From Shewanella sp. NIFS-20-20 (GTDB lineage: Bacteria > Pseudomonadota > Gammaproteobacteria > Enterobacterales > Shewanellaceae), in assembly GCF_019209865.1 (NCBI RefSeq), contig NZ_JAHUTT010000041.1, positions 1 through 34,218 of the forward strand: a stretch of DNA of 34,218 nucleotides, in the 5' to 3' direction. The notes under the pieces were generated by a model. That model saw only the letters and a program-made list of their open reading frames with translations, did not search any database and was not told where the DNA came from. Shown in pieces: positions 17,531-25,555 of the stretch. Both the position numbers and the translations under genes were made by a program. Each line of letters starts with the position of its first letter. Position 1 is the first letter of the stretch.

Positions 17531-18010
17531 TTAATGTGACTGACGGGTGATATCGCCTCTATGTTGCTTGATAAAAGCCAATGTCGCTTGAATATGAGCT
17601 AACCAGTCTGCGGGTTGCTGGCCATCGCATTGTCCCACCGCCAATATCTCGACACTGCCATCTGGGGCTTTCATTGATTGGCCAAAATCGAGATGATAAT
17701 GGCTGCCGCTTGCCACACTAATAGGCAAAATAAACCCTTGGTAACCTTCAATGTTTAGACAATATTGTGATAACAAGGTGGGTGGCCAGTGGCAATGGTC
17801 AACAAACAATGGGGCGATCGCCTCACTCGGCAATAACGCATTAGCATCGCCCTTGGCAACATCCACTAATAACGCCGGCTGGTTGCAGGCAACACCTGAT
17901 GCATCGCAAACCAAGGAGTTAAACCTTTGGATCATGGGGAGTCGAGTGATGCCAAAAACATACAGATGTTGCCAGTCAGTGGCTGACTCACCATGGACAG
18001 GAGTATTCAT
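17531..18010 (-). CDS. Hypothetical protein, 159 aa
   Basis: I do not recognise this protein. It begins after AAAGGAG seven bases upstream of the ATG, a strong ribosome site, which supports its being real. No signal peptide or membrane span is visible; composition is that of a soluble, slightly acidic protein with five Cys (CDASGVAC, QYC, GQC). It ends in a His-containing tail. It is convergent with the AraC gene and divergent from the acylase gene, with three palindromes in the intervening 252 bases. A frame on the opposite strand (17751-18242) covers much of it but has no comparable start. Confidence 0.72.
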   Translation of the reverse strand: MNTPVHGESATDWQHLYVFGITRLPMIQRFNSLVCDASGVACNQPALLVDVAKGDANALLPSEAIAPLFVDHCHWPPTLLSQYCLNIEGYQGFILPISVASGSHYHLDFGQSMKAPDGSVEILAVGQCDGQQPADWLAHIQATLAFIKQHRGDITRQSH

Positions 18011-18073
18011 AACTTGCTCCTTTGGGGATGAGTATGATCTTCAGTCCAGCAAGACTCAAATCAACAAGATCTC

Positions 18074-18097
18074 ATGCTTCTTTTGGCAAAGAAGCAT
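18074..18097. repeat. Inverted repeat 1 upstream of acylase gene
   Basis: ATGCTTCTTT, TGGC loop, AAAGAAGCAT: perfect 10-bp arms, 63 bases upstream of the 159-aa gene on the minus strand. It may be an operator or an RNA hairpin; function unknown. Confidence 0.7.
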
Positions 18098-18154
18098 TCC
18101 AGCACAATGCGGCCTCGCTGACACACTCGTTTGCTACCTGCGCCGGAGTAAATT

Positions 18155-18193
18155 GTTAACCATTTGTTTTTATGTTAAAAATAAATGGTTAAC
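18155..18193. repeat. Inverted repeat 2 upstream of acylase gene
   Basis: GTTAACCATTTGTTTTT pairs with the sequence at 18177-18193 across a 5-nt loop, with 16 of 17 positions complementary and the remaining one a G-T pair. It is the longest palindrome seen in the window, 70 bases before the acylase ATG. Confidence 0.75.
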
Positions 18194-18205
18194 CACGCCA
18201 GTCGA

Positions 18206-18223
18206 ATTGTTGAGTCCAACAAT
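18206..18223. repeat. Inverted repeat 3 upstream of acylase gene
   Basis: ATTGTTG, AGTC, CAACAAT: perfect 7-bp arms with a 4-bp centre, 39 bases before the acylase ATG. The size and position would suit a repressor operator. Confidence 0.6.
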
Positions 18224-18262
18224 GACTGACCCAACACATTGAGCGGGTAGCCCATTATTAAC

Positions 18263-20581
18263 ATGAAAACTATTACAATAAAAATCATCGCCGTGATGGC
18301 GAGCCTTATCGCCTTAGGGATGGCGCTGTTGTACGGATTGCTCTATGCCAGTTTACCGCAGCTGGACGGTGAGCTGACCATGCCCGGCGCGACGTTATCA
18401 GCCCCGACCCGCCTTGAGCGTGATGCATTGGGCAGTGCCATTATTACCGCCAACAATCGCAGTGACGCCGCCTTTGCGTTAGGGTTCGCCCATGGCCAAG
18501 ATAGATTTTTTCAAATGGATTTACTCAGACGCAACGCGGCGGGAGAATTAGCCGAACTCTTTGGCGATGGGGCATTAGCACTGGATAAGTCTCATCGTTT
18601 TCATCAATTCCGCCAACGCGCACGCTTAGCCGTCAGCCAATTGCCCAGCATTCAGGCACACATCCTTAACGCTTATAGCGCGGGTGTCAATGCAGCGCTG
18701 AGTCAACAAACCATTAATAGCTTTGAGTATTGGCTTAGCAGTAATACTCTCGCCCCATGGCAACCAGAAGACAGCTTACTGGTGATTTACAGCATGTACT
18801 TAGATTTACAAAGCGCCACCCTCGAGCGCGAGCAAGTACTGGAATATATCAAGCGAAGCCTTGGCGATGATATGGTGGCCTTTATTAGCCAGAATGATCG
18901 CTACCAAGCCGCCTTAGATGGCAGCGAACTAACGATTGACACCATGGCAGTACCGGCATTGCCGGTTGCATTAACCCCTTATGCGCAATCGGCGAGCTTG
19001 CACATTGGTGATGCCGATGTTGTCGGCAGCAACAACTGGGCGGTCACAGGATCACTGACTGCCAGTGGTCACGCCATGTTGTCAGATGATATGCACTTGG
19101 GCCTAGCCGTGCCGGTGATCTGGTATCGAGCTCAGCTGAATTATCGCGACGCGCAACAGCAAGGCGTGCAAGTCACCGGAGTGAGCTTGCCTGGCGCACC
19201 TGCCATCGTCGTCGGCACCAACAATCAGGTCGCTTGGGGCTTTACCAACGCCTATATCGATACGGCAGACTGGGTAGCCTTAGCACCAACCGATAAAACC
19301 CAAACATTGACCGAAGTGATCTACAGTAAAGACCAGCCCCATGAATTGGCCATTGAGATGTCACGCTATGGGCCAGTAACTCAAGTGGATGGTGTCAAAT
19401 ATGCACTGGCTTGGGTTGGCCACCAAAGTTATGCCGTCGATATGGATTTGATTGAATTAGAAACCGCCTCCGACGTCGATAGCGCATTAGCTCTCAGCGC
19501 GGAAACCGGCATTCCCGTGCAAAATATGTTAGTCACCGATAGCCAAGGAAACGCCGCATGGCGCTTAACCGGGGCAATCAGTAGCCGCGATAACCCCAAT
19601 ATCACCAGTCAACAGCCTCAACAATTCCAAGCCCACGCATGGCTTAGCCCAGCCACTGACATTCCGGTAGTAAAAAATCCACAGCAACACCGCCTGTGGA
19701 GTGCCAATAGCCGAGTGTTATCGACACAAGATCACCTCAGATTTGGTGATGGTGGCTATGCCATTGGCAGCCGCTCAAGCCAAATAAAAGACAACTTAAT
19801 GGCCCATCAACAATTTGATGAAACCGAGTTTTTGACCATGCAATTGGATAACCGAGCCATATTTATGCGCCGTTGGCACAGCTTATTGACGGCATCCTTA
19901 GCCACTGATATCAACCAGTACCATCAAGATCTCGACTGGTTAAGAAATTGGGGCGAATGCGCTTGCAGCGATTCGGTGGGATATAGCTTAGTGACAGCCT
20001 TCCGCAATCAACTCCTGGATGACACGTTTGCGCCGTTAGAGCATCACTTAGCCAATCAAGACCTGAGCTTACGCCGGGTAAAATCGGGACTCGAAACCGC
20101 GTTTTGGCAACTGTTAAGTCGTGACAACTCACAGTGGTTGCCTCAAATCCCTACTGAGCGGACGGCATTTATCCTCGCTAGCTACCAACAAGCCAAGGCA
20201 AAGTTACTCAAACAACATAGTCCAAGTGGGCAACTGCAAGATCTGGCGTGGGGGCGAGTCAATGCACTGACTATCAGCCATCCATTCAGTCGCCAAATAC
20301 CAGGGTTAGCCCCAGTGCTGGATATGCCCAGCGTCGCGGGGTTTGGCGGGCGCTTTGAGCCCGCGGTGCAAGCCCCTCGATTTGGCGCCTCACAACGTTT
20401 TATCGTACAACCGGGGCGCGAGCAGGACGGCATTCTCACTCTTCCAGGAGGGCAGTCTGGTCACCCGTTATCGGCCTATTATCGCGCAGGGTTTGATGAT
20501 TATGCCAACCACCAAGCCACGCCATTGTTACCCACAGCGCCTCGGCATACCTTGCATTTAAAGCCAGAGGTCAATCCCTAA
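18263..20581 (+). CDS. Penicillin acylase-family Ntn hydrolase
   Basis: Periplasmic or membrane-anchored N-terminal-nucleophile amidase, 772 aa. An N-terminal hydrophobic segment (about residues 5-30) acts as signal or anchor. The alpha region contains AFALGFAHGQDRFFQMDLLRR, typical of the family. The autocleavage site is GSNNWAV, giving Ser256 as the new beta-chain N-terminus. The beta region has VGTNNQVAWGFTNAYID and a C-terminal LPGGQSGHP segment. Relatives cleave penicillins or acyl-homoserine lactones; substrate cannot be told from sequence alone, and no quorum-sensing genes are in view. There is no clear ribosome site before the ATG. Confidence 0.9.
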   Translation: MKTITIKIIAVMASLIALGMALLYGLLYASLPQLDGELTMPGATLSAPTRLERDALGSAIITANNRSDAAFALGFAHGQDRFFQMDLLRRNAAGELAELFGDGALALDKSHRFHQFRQRARLAVSQLPSIQAHILNAYSAGVNAALSQQTINSFEYWLSSNTLAPWQPEDSLLVIYSMYLDLQSATLEREQVLEYIKRSLGDDMVAFISQNDRYQAALDGSELTIDTMAVPALPVALTPYAQSASLHIGDADVVGSNNWAVTGSLTASGHAMLSDDMHLGLAVPVIWYRAQLNYRDAQQQGVQVTGVSLPGAPAIVVGTNNQVAWGFTNAYIDTADWVALAPTDKTQTLTEVIYSKDQPHELAIEMSRYGPVTQVDGVKYALAWVGHQSYAVDMDLIELETASDVDSALALSAETGIPVQNMLVTDSQGNAAWRLTGAISSRDNPNITSQQPQQFQAHAWLSPATDIPVVKNPQQHRLWSANSRVLSTQDHLRFGDGGYAIGSRSSQIKDNLMAHQQFDETEFLTMQLDNRAIFMRRWHSLLTASLATDINQYHQDLDWLRNWGECACSDSVGYSLVTAFRNQLLDDTFAPLEHHLANQDLSLRRVKSGLETAFWQLLSRDNSQWLPQIPTERTAFILASYQQAKAKLLKQHSPSGQLQDLAWGRVNALTISHPFSRQIPGLAPVLDMPSVAGFGGRFEPAVQAPRFGASQRFIVQPGREQDGILTLPGGQSGHPLSAYYRAGFDDYANHQATPLLPTAPRHTLHLKPEVNP

Positions 20582-20701
20582 ACCGCAGCGAAGAGCCCTA
20601 GGCCTGCGTAGCGGCACGCACATGGTGGCCTGCAAATCAGCACTCACAATGCCGTGATGCCCCCTAGAGCTCATGCCATGGCGAGTGCTAGCGGCTCGTG
20701 T

Positions 20702-21490
20702 TTAGTGTTGATGCTCATCCCTCACGGCGTCCGCTTGACCACGTTCGAAACTGTGATAAAACCCTGAACGGCCATGCTGGATATAGCCTTGATGGATCAT
20801 CGTTGCAATAAACGGATCCGCCTCATTGTCACCAACATCAGCAAAATCAATATCCTCATAACCTTGGGTCATGTGTACAAAGTCCTGTTCACTGAGGGGC
20901 GTCAACGCCTGTAACTGCAAGTGCACCACGGCGTGTTCAGCGTTGGTCATCACCATCTCGCGCGGTAAAGCCCATGGCTCCAGCCAATCAACCATCAGCT
21001 GTTGCCCTTGATATTCCCCTCGATATGTCGCACTGGCAACACAAGGGCTATTGCCTTGGTGCTGAGCACTCAGGCTTAGCTGGCTAAGTACGCTGGGTGA
21101 CACCACATGATACAGTTGCTTTAAATCAACATGTTGGCCAAGTGCCAGCAAATCCCCTCGCTGATAGGTCACCGAACGGCGTTCGCTCGGAAAGTAACGG
21201 ACATACTCGCCATGGTGCCAGCCTTCAAACGTCGTTGCTGAACGCTCTATCAGTAGTTGTTGCTGATTGCGGTGCAACTGCATGGTAAAGCGAGAACCCT
21301 GTGCATCGGTCACGACATAGCTCGCACTTAGGTGCTGGCTATCAAAGCTGGACTCGGCAGACCATGGCGCAAATGGGCATTCGTTATGGCTCGCACTCAA
21401 CGGTGCGTCTCCAAAGTCGGCGACAGATTGCGCCATAACCGCCAGAGGCGCACAGCTCAGCCCCAGCAACCATATTCCATATAATTTCAT
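20702..21490 (-). CDS. Exported hypothetical protein, 262 aa
   Basis: I do not recognise the family. A Sec signal peptide is clear, with probable cleavage after AVMA (residue 20). The mature part has Cys38 and one further Cys (SPCVAS), which could form a disulfide, a basic mid-section (YFPSERRSVTYQRGD) and a His-rich C-terminus (DEHQH). GAGAAAG lies just upstream of the ATG. It is 68 bases downstream of the lipoprotein alkaline phosphatase gene, with a stem-loop between, so co-expression under phosphate control is possible but may be reduced by that stem. Confidence 0.72.
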   Translation of the reverse strand: MKLYGIWLLGLSCAPLAVMAQSVADFGDAPLSASHNECPFAPWSAESSFDSQHLSASYVVTDAQGSRFTMQLHRNQQQLLIERSATTFEGWHHGEYVRYFPSERRSVTYQRGDLLALGQHVDLKQLYHVVSPSVLSQLSLSAQHQGNSPCVASATYRGEYQGQQLMVDWLEPWALPREMVMTNAEHAVVHLQLQALTPLSEQDFVHMTQGYEDIDFADVGDNEADPFIATMIHQGYIQHGRSGFYHSFERGQADAVRDEHQH

Positions 21491-21507
21491 AAGCTTTCTC
21501 TCATTAA

Positions 21508-21543
21508 AGCGATCCCATATCAGCTTAGGCTGGTGGGATCGCT
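21508..21543 (-). terminator. Stem-loop after lipoprotein alkaline phosphatase gene
   Basis: Perfect 10-bp arms AGCGATCCCA (21508-21517) and TGGGATCGCT (21534-21543) enclose 16 bases. In the minus direction only a short T stretch follows. It is probably a partial terminator or mRNA-stabilising stem between the phosphatase gene and the 262-aa gene. Confidence 0.5.
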
Positions 21544-21558
21544 GGCAATGGGTATGGG

Positions 21559-23175
21559 TTATTGTGCGGCTTCGGCCTTGCCCACCAAGTTGGCAGCATG
21601 ATTGATCACATGAAAAATCTCGCTTTGCTCGACAGTACCTTGAACCAGATGTGCACCAGGGCCCCCCGCAAAAATTGCCACATCTTCACCAGCATGGGTT
21701 TCACTGCTCAGTGGGATCAGCGCTTCTTGATGAAAACCCACATGTTGCACATCAACATAGTTGAGGTCCTTTCTGCCCGCGTCAATGGCAAAGTTATAGC
21801 GTTCATCCCCCCCGGTGGCGAACGACGCAAAGCCAGCGCCGTTGGCATAACCGACGGTCGTATATGGCAATCCATTTGCATCAGTGGCGTTAGTCACAGC
21901 CGCGACCCCATTGGCATCATTGCTTTTGACTAAACCTAATATCGGGTTGCCGCGGGTGGGATAGCCCGCAATGGTAAACACATGGCTATGATCGGCGGTC
22001 ACTATGAGCAAGGTATCATTGGCTGAGGTTTTTTCCATCGCCACTCTAACCGCGTCAGACAAGGCCAAGGTGTCGTACAAGGCTCTGGCCGCGTTGCCAG
22101 CATGATGCGCATGATCAATACCGCCTGCCTCAACAATCAACACAAATCCATTCTCATTTTTACTTAGCATATCGATAGATTTAGCGGTCATTTCGGCCAA
22201 CGATGGCTCACCAGCAACCCCGGCAGTCGTACGGTCATAGTCATATTTCATGTGTGACGAATTAAACAATCCCAACAAATGATCAGTGCGCTGGCTATCC
22301 ACCGCCACAAAAGCATCTCGGTCTTGCACATACGCCGCATTAGGATATTTGGCTAACCATTCCGCGGTTAAATCTCGGCCATCTCGACGTTTGCCCGACT
22401 TGCCTTCAGGATCAATCATCGATGTCGGAATAAAGTTACGCCGACCGCCCCCCATCACCACATTGATGCCCTGTCCGCCATTAAATGCTAATAATTGCGC
22501 CGCAATGTCTTCACAACCATGGCTGATGGCTTCACTAGGCAAGTTCGAATCGGCTTCCCAATTGCGATCGGGGACATGAGCAAACGTCGCCGCTGGGGTG
22601 GCATGAGTAATTCGCGCGGTCGAAACCACGCCGGTTGCCATGCCTGCCATCGCGGCTAATTCCAGCGACGTCACCAAATGTTGACCTTGGGCCGAGGCGC
22701 AATTGCCGCGAACCACCCCTTCCCCTTGGCTGATCACGCCAACATCGGTTTTCACTCCGGTCATCATGGCGGTCATGGTGCCCGCCGAATCGGGCGTTTG
22801 ACCGTCAACATTGTAGGTTTTAGCGAGACCAACATAAGGCAAGGTTTCAAATGACAGCGAGTTTTCTTCGCCACTGTGCCCTCGTAATTGGCCATCAAGA
22901 ATACGGCCAGCGGTAACGGTTGATACCCCCATGCCATCCCCAACAAATAAAATGATGTTTTTAGCCGCGCCCGCTTGGTTATTTACCGTCAAGGTATCGG
23001 CTTTAGCCACTCGTGCCTGACCATCGATATACCATTGATTCACCGCGCTCCAATCTTGACCATCTACGCCATTTGAACCATTTGTGCCATTTGCACCATC
23101 GGCACCATTGTCACCCTCACACCCCATCAGTGCCAATATTGCAGCCAAGGTGATTACCAGTATTTGCTTTGTCAT
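21559..23175 (-). CDS. Alkaline phosphatase, predicted lipoprotein
   Basis: Phosphomonoesterase of the PhoA-type alkaline phosphatase superfamily, 538 aa, releasing phosphate outside the cytoplasm. The signal ends at LMGC, lipid Cys19, and is followed by about seven collagen-like Gly-X-X triplets (residues about 20-41) as a spacer. Metal-site and catalytic motifs are FVGDGMG, PDSAGTMTAM with nucleophile Ser130, a GIDHAHHAGNAARAL segment, and TADHSHVF. The start at 23175 follows GGAG; an in-frame TTG at 23187 contains that ribosome site and is rejected. It is a close paralogue of the gene 14 bases upstream, so the pair is a tandem duplication in which one copy gained a lipid anchor and linker, or the other lost them. 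Confidence 0.92.
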   Translation of the reverse strand: MTKQILVITLAAILALMGCEGDNGADGANGTNGSNGVDGQDWSAVNQWYIDGQARVAKADTLTVNNQAGAAKNIILFVGDGMGVSTVTAGRILDGQLRGHSGEENSLSFETLPYVGLAKTYNVDGQTPDSAGTMTAMMTGVKTDVGVISQGEGVVRGNCASAQGQHLVTSLELAAMAGMATGVVSTARITHATPAATFAHVPDRNWEADSNLPSEAISHGCEDIAAQLLAFNGGQGINVVMGGGRRNFIPTSMIDPEGKSGKRRDGRDLTAEWLAKYPNAAYVQDRDAFVAVDSQRTDHLLGLFNSSHMKYDYDRTTAGVAGEPSLAEMTAKSIDMLSKNENGFVLIVEAGGIDHAHHAGNAARALYDTLALSDAVRVAMEKTSANDTLLIVTADHSHVFTIAGYPTRGNPILGLVKSNDANGVAAVTNATDANGLPYTTVGYANGAGFASFATGGDERYNFAIDAGRKDLNYVDVQHVGFHQEALIPLSSETHAGEDVAIFAGGPGAHLVQGTVEQSEIFHVINHAANLVGKAEAAQ

Positions 23176-23189
23176 TTTATGCTCCAACC

Positions 23190-24695
23190 TTAATATTTTG
23201 TGCCACCAAGCTGCTGCACTTGATTGATAATATGGAAGATCACGTTTTGCTCGATAACCCCTTGGGCTAAGTGCGCACCGGGGCCTAAAGCATGCAGACT
23301 GATGTCTTCACCGGCGTGGGTTTCACTGCTCATGGGGATCAAGGCTTGCTGCATAAAATCTTTATCGGTCGTGTCAACTGACGATAAATCATCGCGAACG
23401 CCAACCACGGCGCCAGGCCCATTGCTATAGGCTAAAGTGGTGTATGGTTTGCCATCACTAGCGAGTGCTAACTCGCCACCTATAGAGTGAACGAGGCCTA
23501 ACATGGGGTTACCTCGCTGTGGATAACCTGCAATAGTGAACACATGGCTGTGGTCGGCCGTGACCATAATTAAGGTGTCTTCGCTGCGGGTGCCAGCAAC
23601 GGCAGCTTGCACGGCACTGGATAGCTCAACTGTATCGGTTAAGGCGCGATGAGCATTACCCGCATGATGCCCATGATCGATGCGGCCTGATTCGACAATC
23701 AACAAATAACCGTTTGGATTTTTCTTCAGTATTTCTATGGCCTTCGTGGTCATTTCGGTTAACGATGGCTCTCCACCACGATCATTCGCTCTATCAATTT
23801 CATATTGCATGTGCGAGGGATTAAACAAGCCCAACAGATGATCGGTGGTGCTAGAGTCAATGGCATCAAAACCCGATTTATCCCATACATATGCCGCATT
23901 GGTGTAGCTGTTTAGCCAAGTCTGGGTTAAATCTTTTCCGTCGTTACGCTTACCGGCTTTACCTTCGCCATCGATTACCTCTTTTGGTAAAAAATAACTG
24001 CGACCACCGCCTAGGGCAACACTTAAACCATTGTCACTGCTACGTTCAACCAATTGACTAGCAATATCTTTACAGCCATTAGCAATGGCCTCTGCCGGTA
24101 AATTGCTATCCGCCTCCCAATTACGCTCAGGTGACTTAGCATAGGCCGCCGCGGGAGTTGTATGTGTCAATCGCGCCGTCGACACGACCCCAGTTGCTAA
24201 CCCTTTGGCGTTCGCGAGATCCACGAGACTGATTAACTCATTGCCTTGGGACGACAAACAATTTCCTCGAAGGCTCGTGTCGGCAATAGCAATAATCCCC
24301 GCTTTGGTTTTCACCCCAGTTGCCATGGCTGTCATGGTGCCAGCAGAGTCTGGGGTTTGTTGATTGGTGGTATAGGTTTTGACCAAGGCGGTGTAAGGGA
24401 AATGCTCAAAACTCAATACGTTTTCTTCGCCCCCTTGGTGACCGGCGTGCTGCTGACCTTGTAAAATCCGCGCCGCGGTTAAGGTCGAAATGCCCATACC
24501 ATCCCCCACAAATAAGATGACATTTTTAGCGTGTTCCCCTGTGGTCAATTGGCTTTTATTAACCACATTGGCGGCACCGTCTTTAAACCATTGGCTATTG
24601 GTTTGGTTGGCTGGCAACACGCTGGCATAGACGGTTAGCGTTACCATACTGCAGGACAAGGCTGCGGCTATCGTTCTTAGTTTGATCACATTCAT
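23190..24695 (-). CDS. Alkaline phosphatase, soluble periplasmic form
   Basis: Alkaline phosphatase of about 501 aa with a cleavable signal peptide (probably after VYA, residue 25) and no lipobox. Motifs match its neighbour: FVGDGMGIS, PDSAGTMTAMATG with Ser117, GRIDHGHHAGNAHRAL, TADHSHVF and SSETHAGEDI. The ATG at 24695 or the adjacent GTG at 24698 may start it; AAAAGG lies very close upstream. It is first in a minus-strand run of two phosphatases and one exported protein gene. A Pho-box-like pair lies about 83 bases upstream, so phosphate-starvation control is likely. Confidence 0.92.
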   Translation of the reverse strand: MNVIKLRTIAAALSCSMVTLTVYASVLPANQTNSQWFKDGAANVVNKSQLTTGEHAKNVILFVGDGMGISTLTAARILQGQQHAGHQGGEENVLSFEHFPYTALVKTYTTNQQTPDSAGTMTAMATGVKTKAGIIAIADTSLRGNCLSSQGNELISLVDLANAKGLATGVVSTARLTHTTPAAAYAKSPERNWEADSNLPAEAIANGCKDIASQLVERSSDNGLSVALGGGRSYFLPKEVIDGEGKAGKRNDGKDLTQTWLNSYTNAAYVWDKSGFDAIDSSTTDHLLGLFNPSHMQYEIDRANDRGGEPSLTEMTTKAIEILKKNPNGYLLIVESGRIDHGHHAGNAHRALTDTVELSSAVQAAVAGTRSEDTLIMVTADHSHVFTIAGYPQRGNPMLGLVHSIGGELALASDGKPYTTLAYSNGPGAVVGVRDDLSSVDTTDKDFMQQALIPMSSETHAGEDISLHALGPGAHLAQGVIEQNVIFHIINQVQQLGGTKY

Positions 24696-24777
24696 CACCT
24701 TTTAAAAATCAACAAAATACTGCCCAAAATCGGTGGTCAATTGTTGATGGCAAAGATGACGAACATGCGTAAGTTAT

Positions 24778-24795
24778 ATGGCGGTTTTATGTCAC
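24778..24795 (-). promoter_or_regulatory. Candidate Pho box upstream of alkaline phosphatase genes
   Basis: On the minus strand GTGACAT-AAAA-CCGCCAT matches CTGTCAT-AAAA-CTGTCAT at 10 of 14 half-site positions with the 4-bp A-rich spacer and 11-bp period intact. It lies about 83 bases from the phosphatase start, as expected for PhoB activation. Confidence 0.45.
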
Positions 24796-24886
24796 TGCGC
24801 GAACCTCTGGCCACAGCCAGCGTAAAATGATGACGTTTTAGGCCTGTGACCAAATTCAAATTCCCTGAAAAAGCAGATGCTAACAC

Positions 24887-24900
24887 TTGATTCAAATCAA
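24887..24900 (+). promoter_or_regulatory. Perfect FNR/EtrA/DNR-type box
   Basis: TTGATTCAAATCAA is an exact TTGAT-N4-ATCAA site. Its centre is 50 bases before the ATG at 24944; a class II promoter (-41.5) would start transcription near 24935, just before that ATG. FNR-family regulators respond to low oxygen or nitric oxide. Regulation is inferred. Confidence 0.6.
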
Positions 24901-24943
24901 AGTTTCACCCATGGTAGGCACAACTTTTTTATGGAGCTATCAC

Positions 24944-25555
24944 ATGCGCCAAGCAATAAATCATTCTTCCCGTCTCTCTTGCGTCGCCATCACCAGCCTA
25001 CTGCTGGCTTTGCCGTTACCGGCCATGGCATTTGATCTCGGTGGTGCTAGAACATCAATGTTGGTGATCTTAGGGCTAGGAAGCCTGTGCCTACTGAACC
25101 TATGTTTGCAAGCCCTGTTTTATTTTTCAGGCGCCTATAGCCGGCCTAAATTTGCCATTGGCCACGTATTAATTGCCTTATTGGCGCCGGTTATCGCCAT
25201 CATTATGACCTTAAGTGATACCCAAGGCTTTAATGGTTTGAGTTTAAACCTTGGCATGACCTTCATTGCCATCGCGCTCGCACTAATCCCGCTGAGCTTA
25301 CGTCACAATGCCAAAGCAACTGGCCCCCACAGTAGCTATATTTTGAGCTTTGGTGCGCTGCTTTTTATGCTATTGGCACTGATGATTGCCCCCATTGGCG
25401 TATTTGCCATGATAGCTGCCAGCGTCAGTATATGGTTCGCAACCCAGCATTGGGCTCGATTGATCGCGTTAGCCATATTAATCCCCGCCACCACGATTTT
25501 TAGCATCTGGTTGTGGCAAATAAGTCATCTTATTCTTGCCAATGTCGGCGGATAA
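24944..25555 (+). CDS. Multi-spanning membrane protein of unknown function
   Basis: 203 aa, very hydrophobic. It starts at the ATG following GGAG (24933-24936); the frame extends 19 codons upstream but across the FNR-type box. A signal-like N-terminus (LLLALPLPAMA) is followed by about five or six predicted membrane segments separated by short polar loops. No catalytic or metal motif is visible and I do not recognise the family. Its end overlaps the start of the next gene, so they are co-transcribed. The FNR-type box suggests a role in low-oxygen or nitrosative conditions, but no more can be said. Confidence 0.75.
   Translation: MRQAINHSSRLSCVAITSLLLALPLPAMAFDLGGARTSMLVILGLGSLCLLNLCLQALFYFSGAYSRPKFAIGHVLIALLAPVIAIIMTLSDTQGFNGLSLNLGMTFIAIALALIPLSLRHNAKATGPHSSYILSFGALLFMLLALMIAPIGVFAMIAASVSIWFATQHWARLIALAILIPATTIFSIWLWQISHLILANVGG

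Noticed and set aside
17751..18242. 163-codon plus-strand frame before the acylase gene
   Set aside because: It overlaps the 159-aa minus-strand gene, which has a strong ribosome site, and reads through all three palindromes; its sequence looks random.
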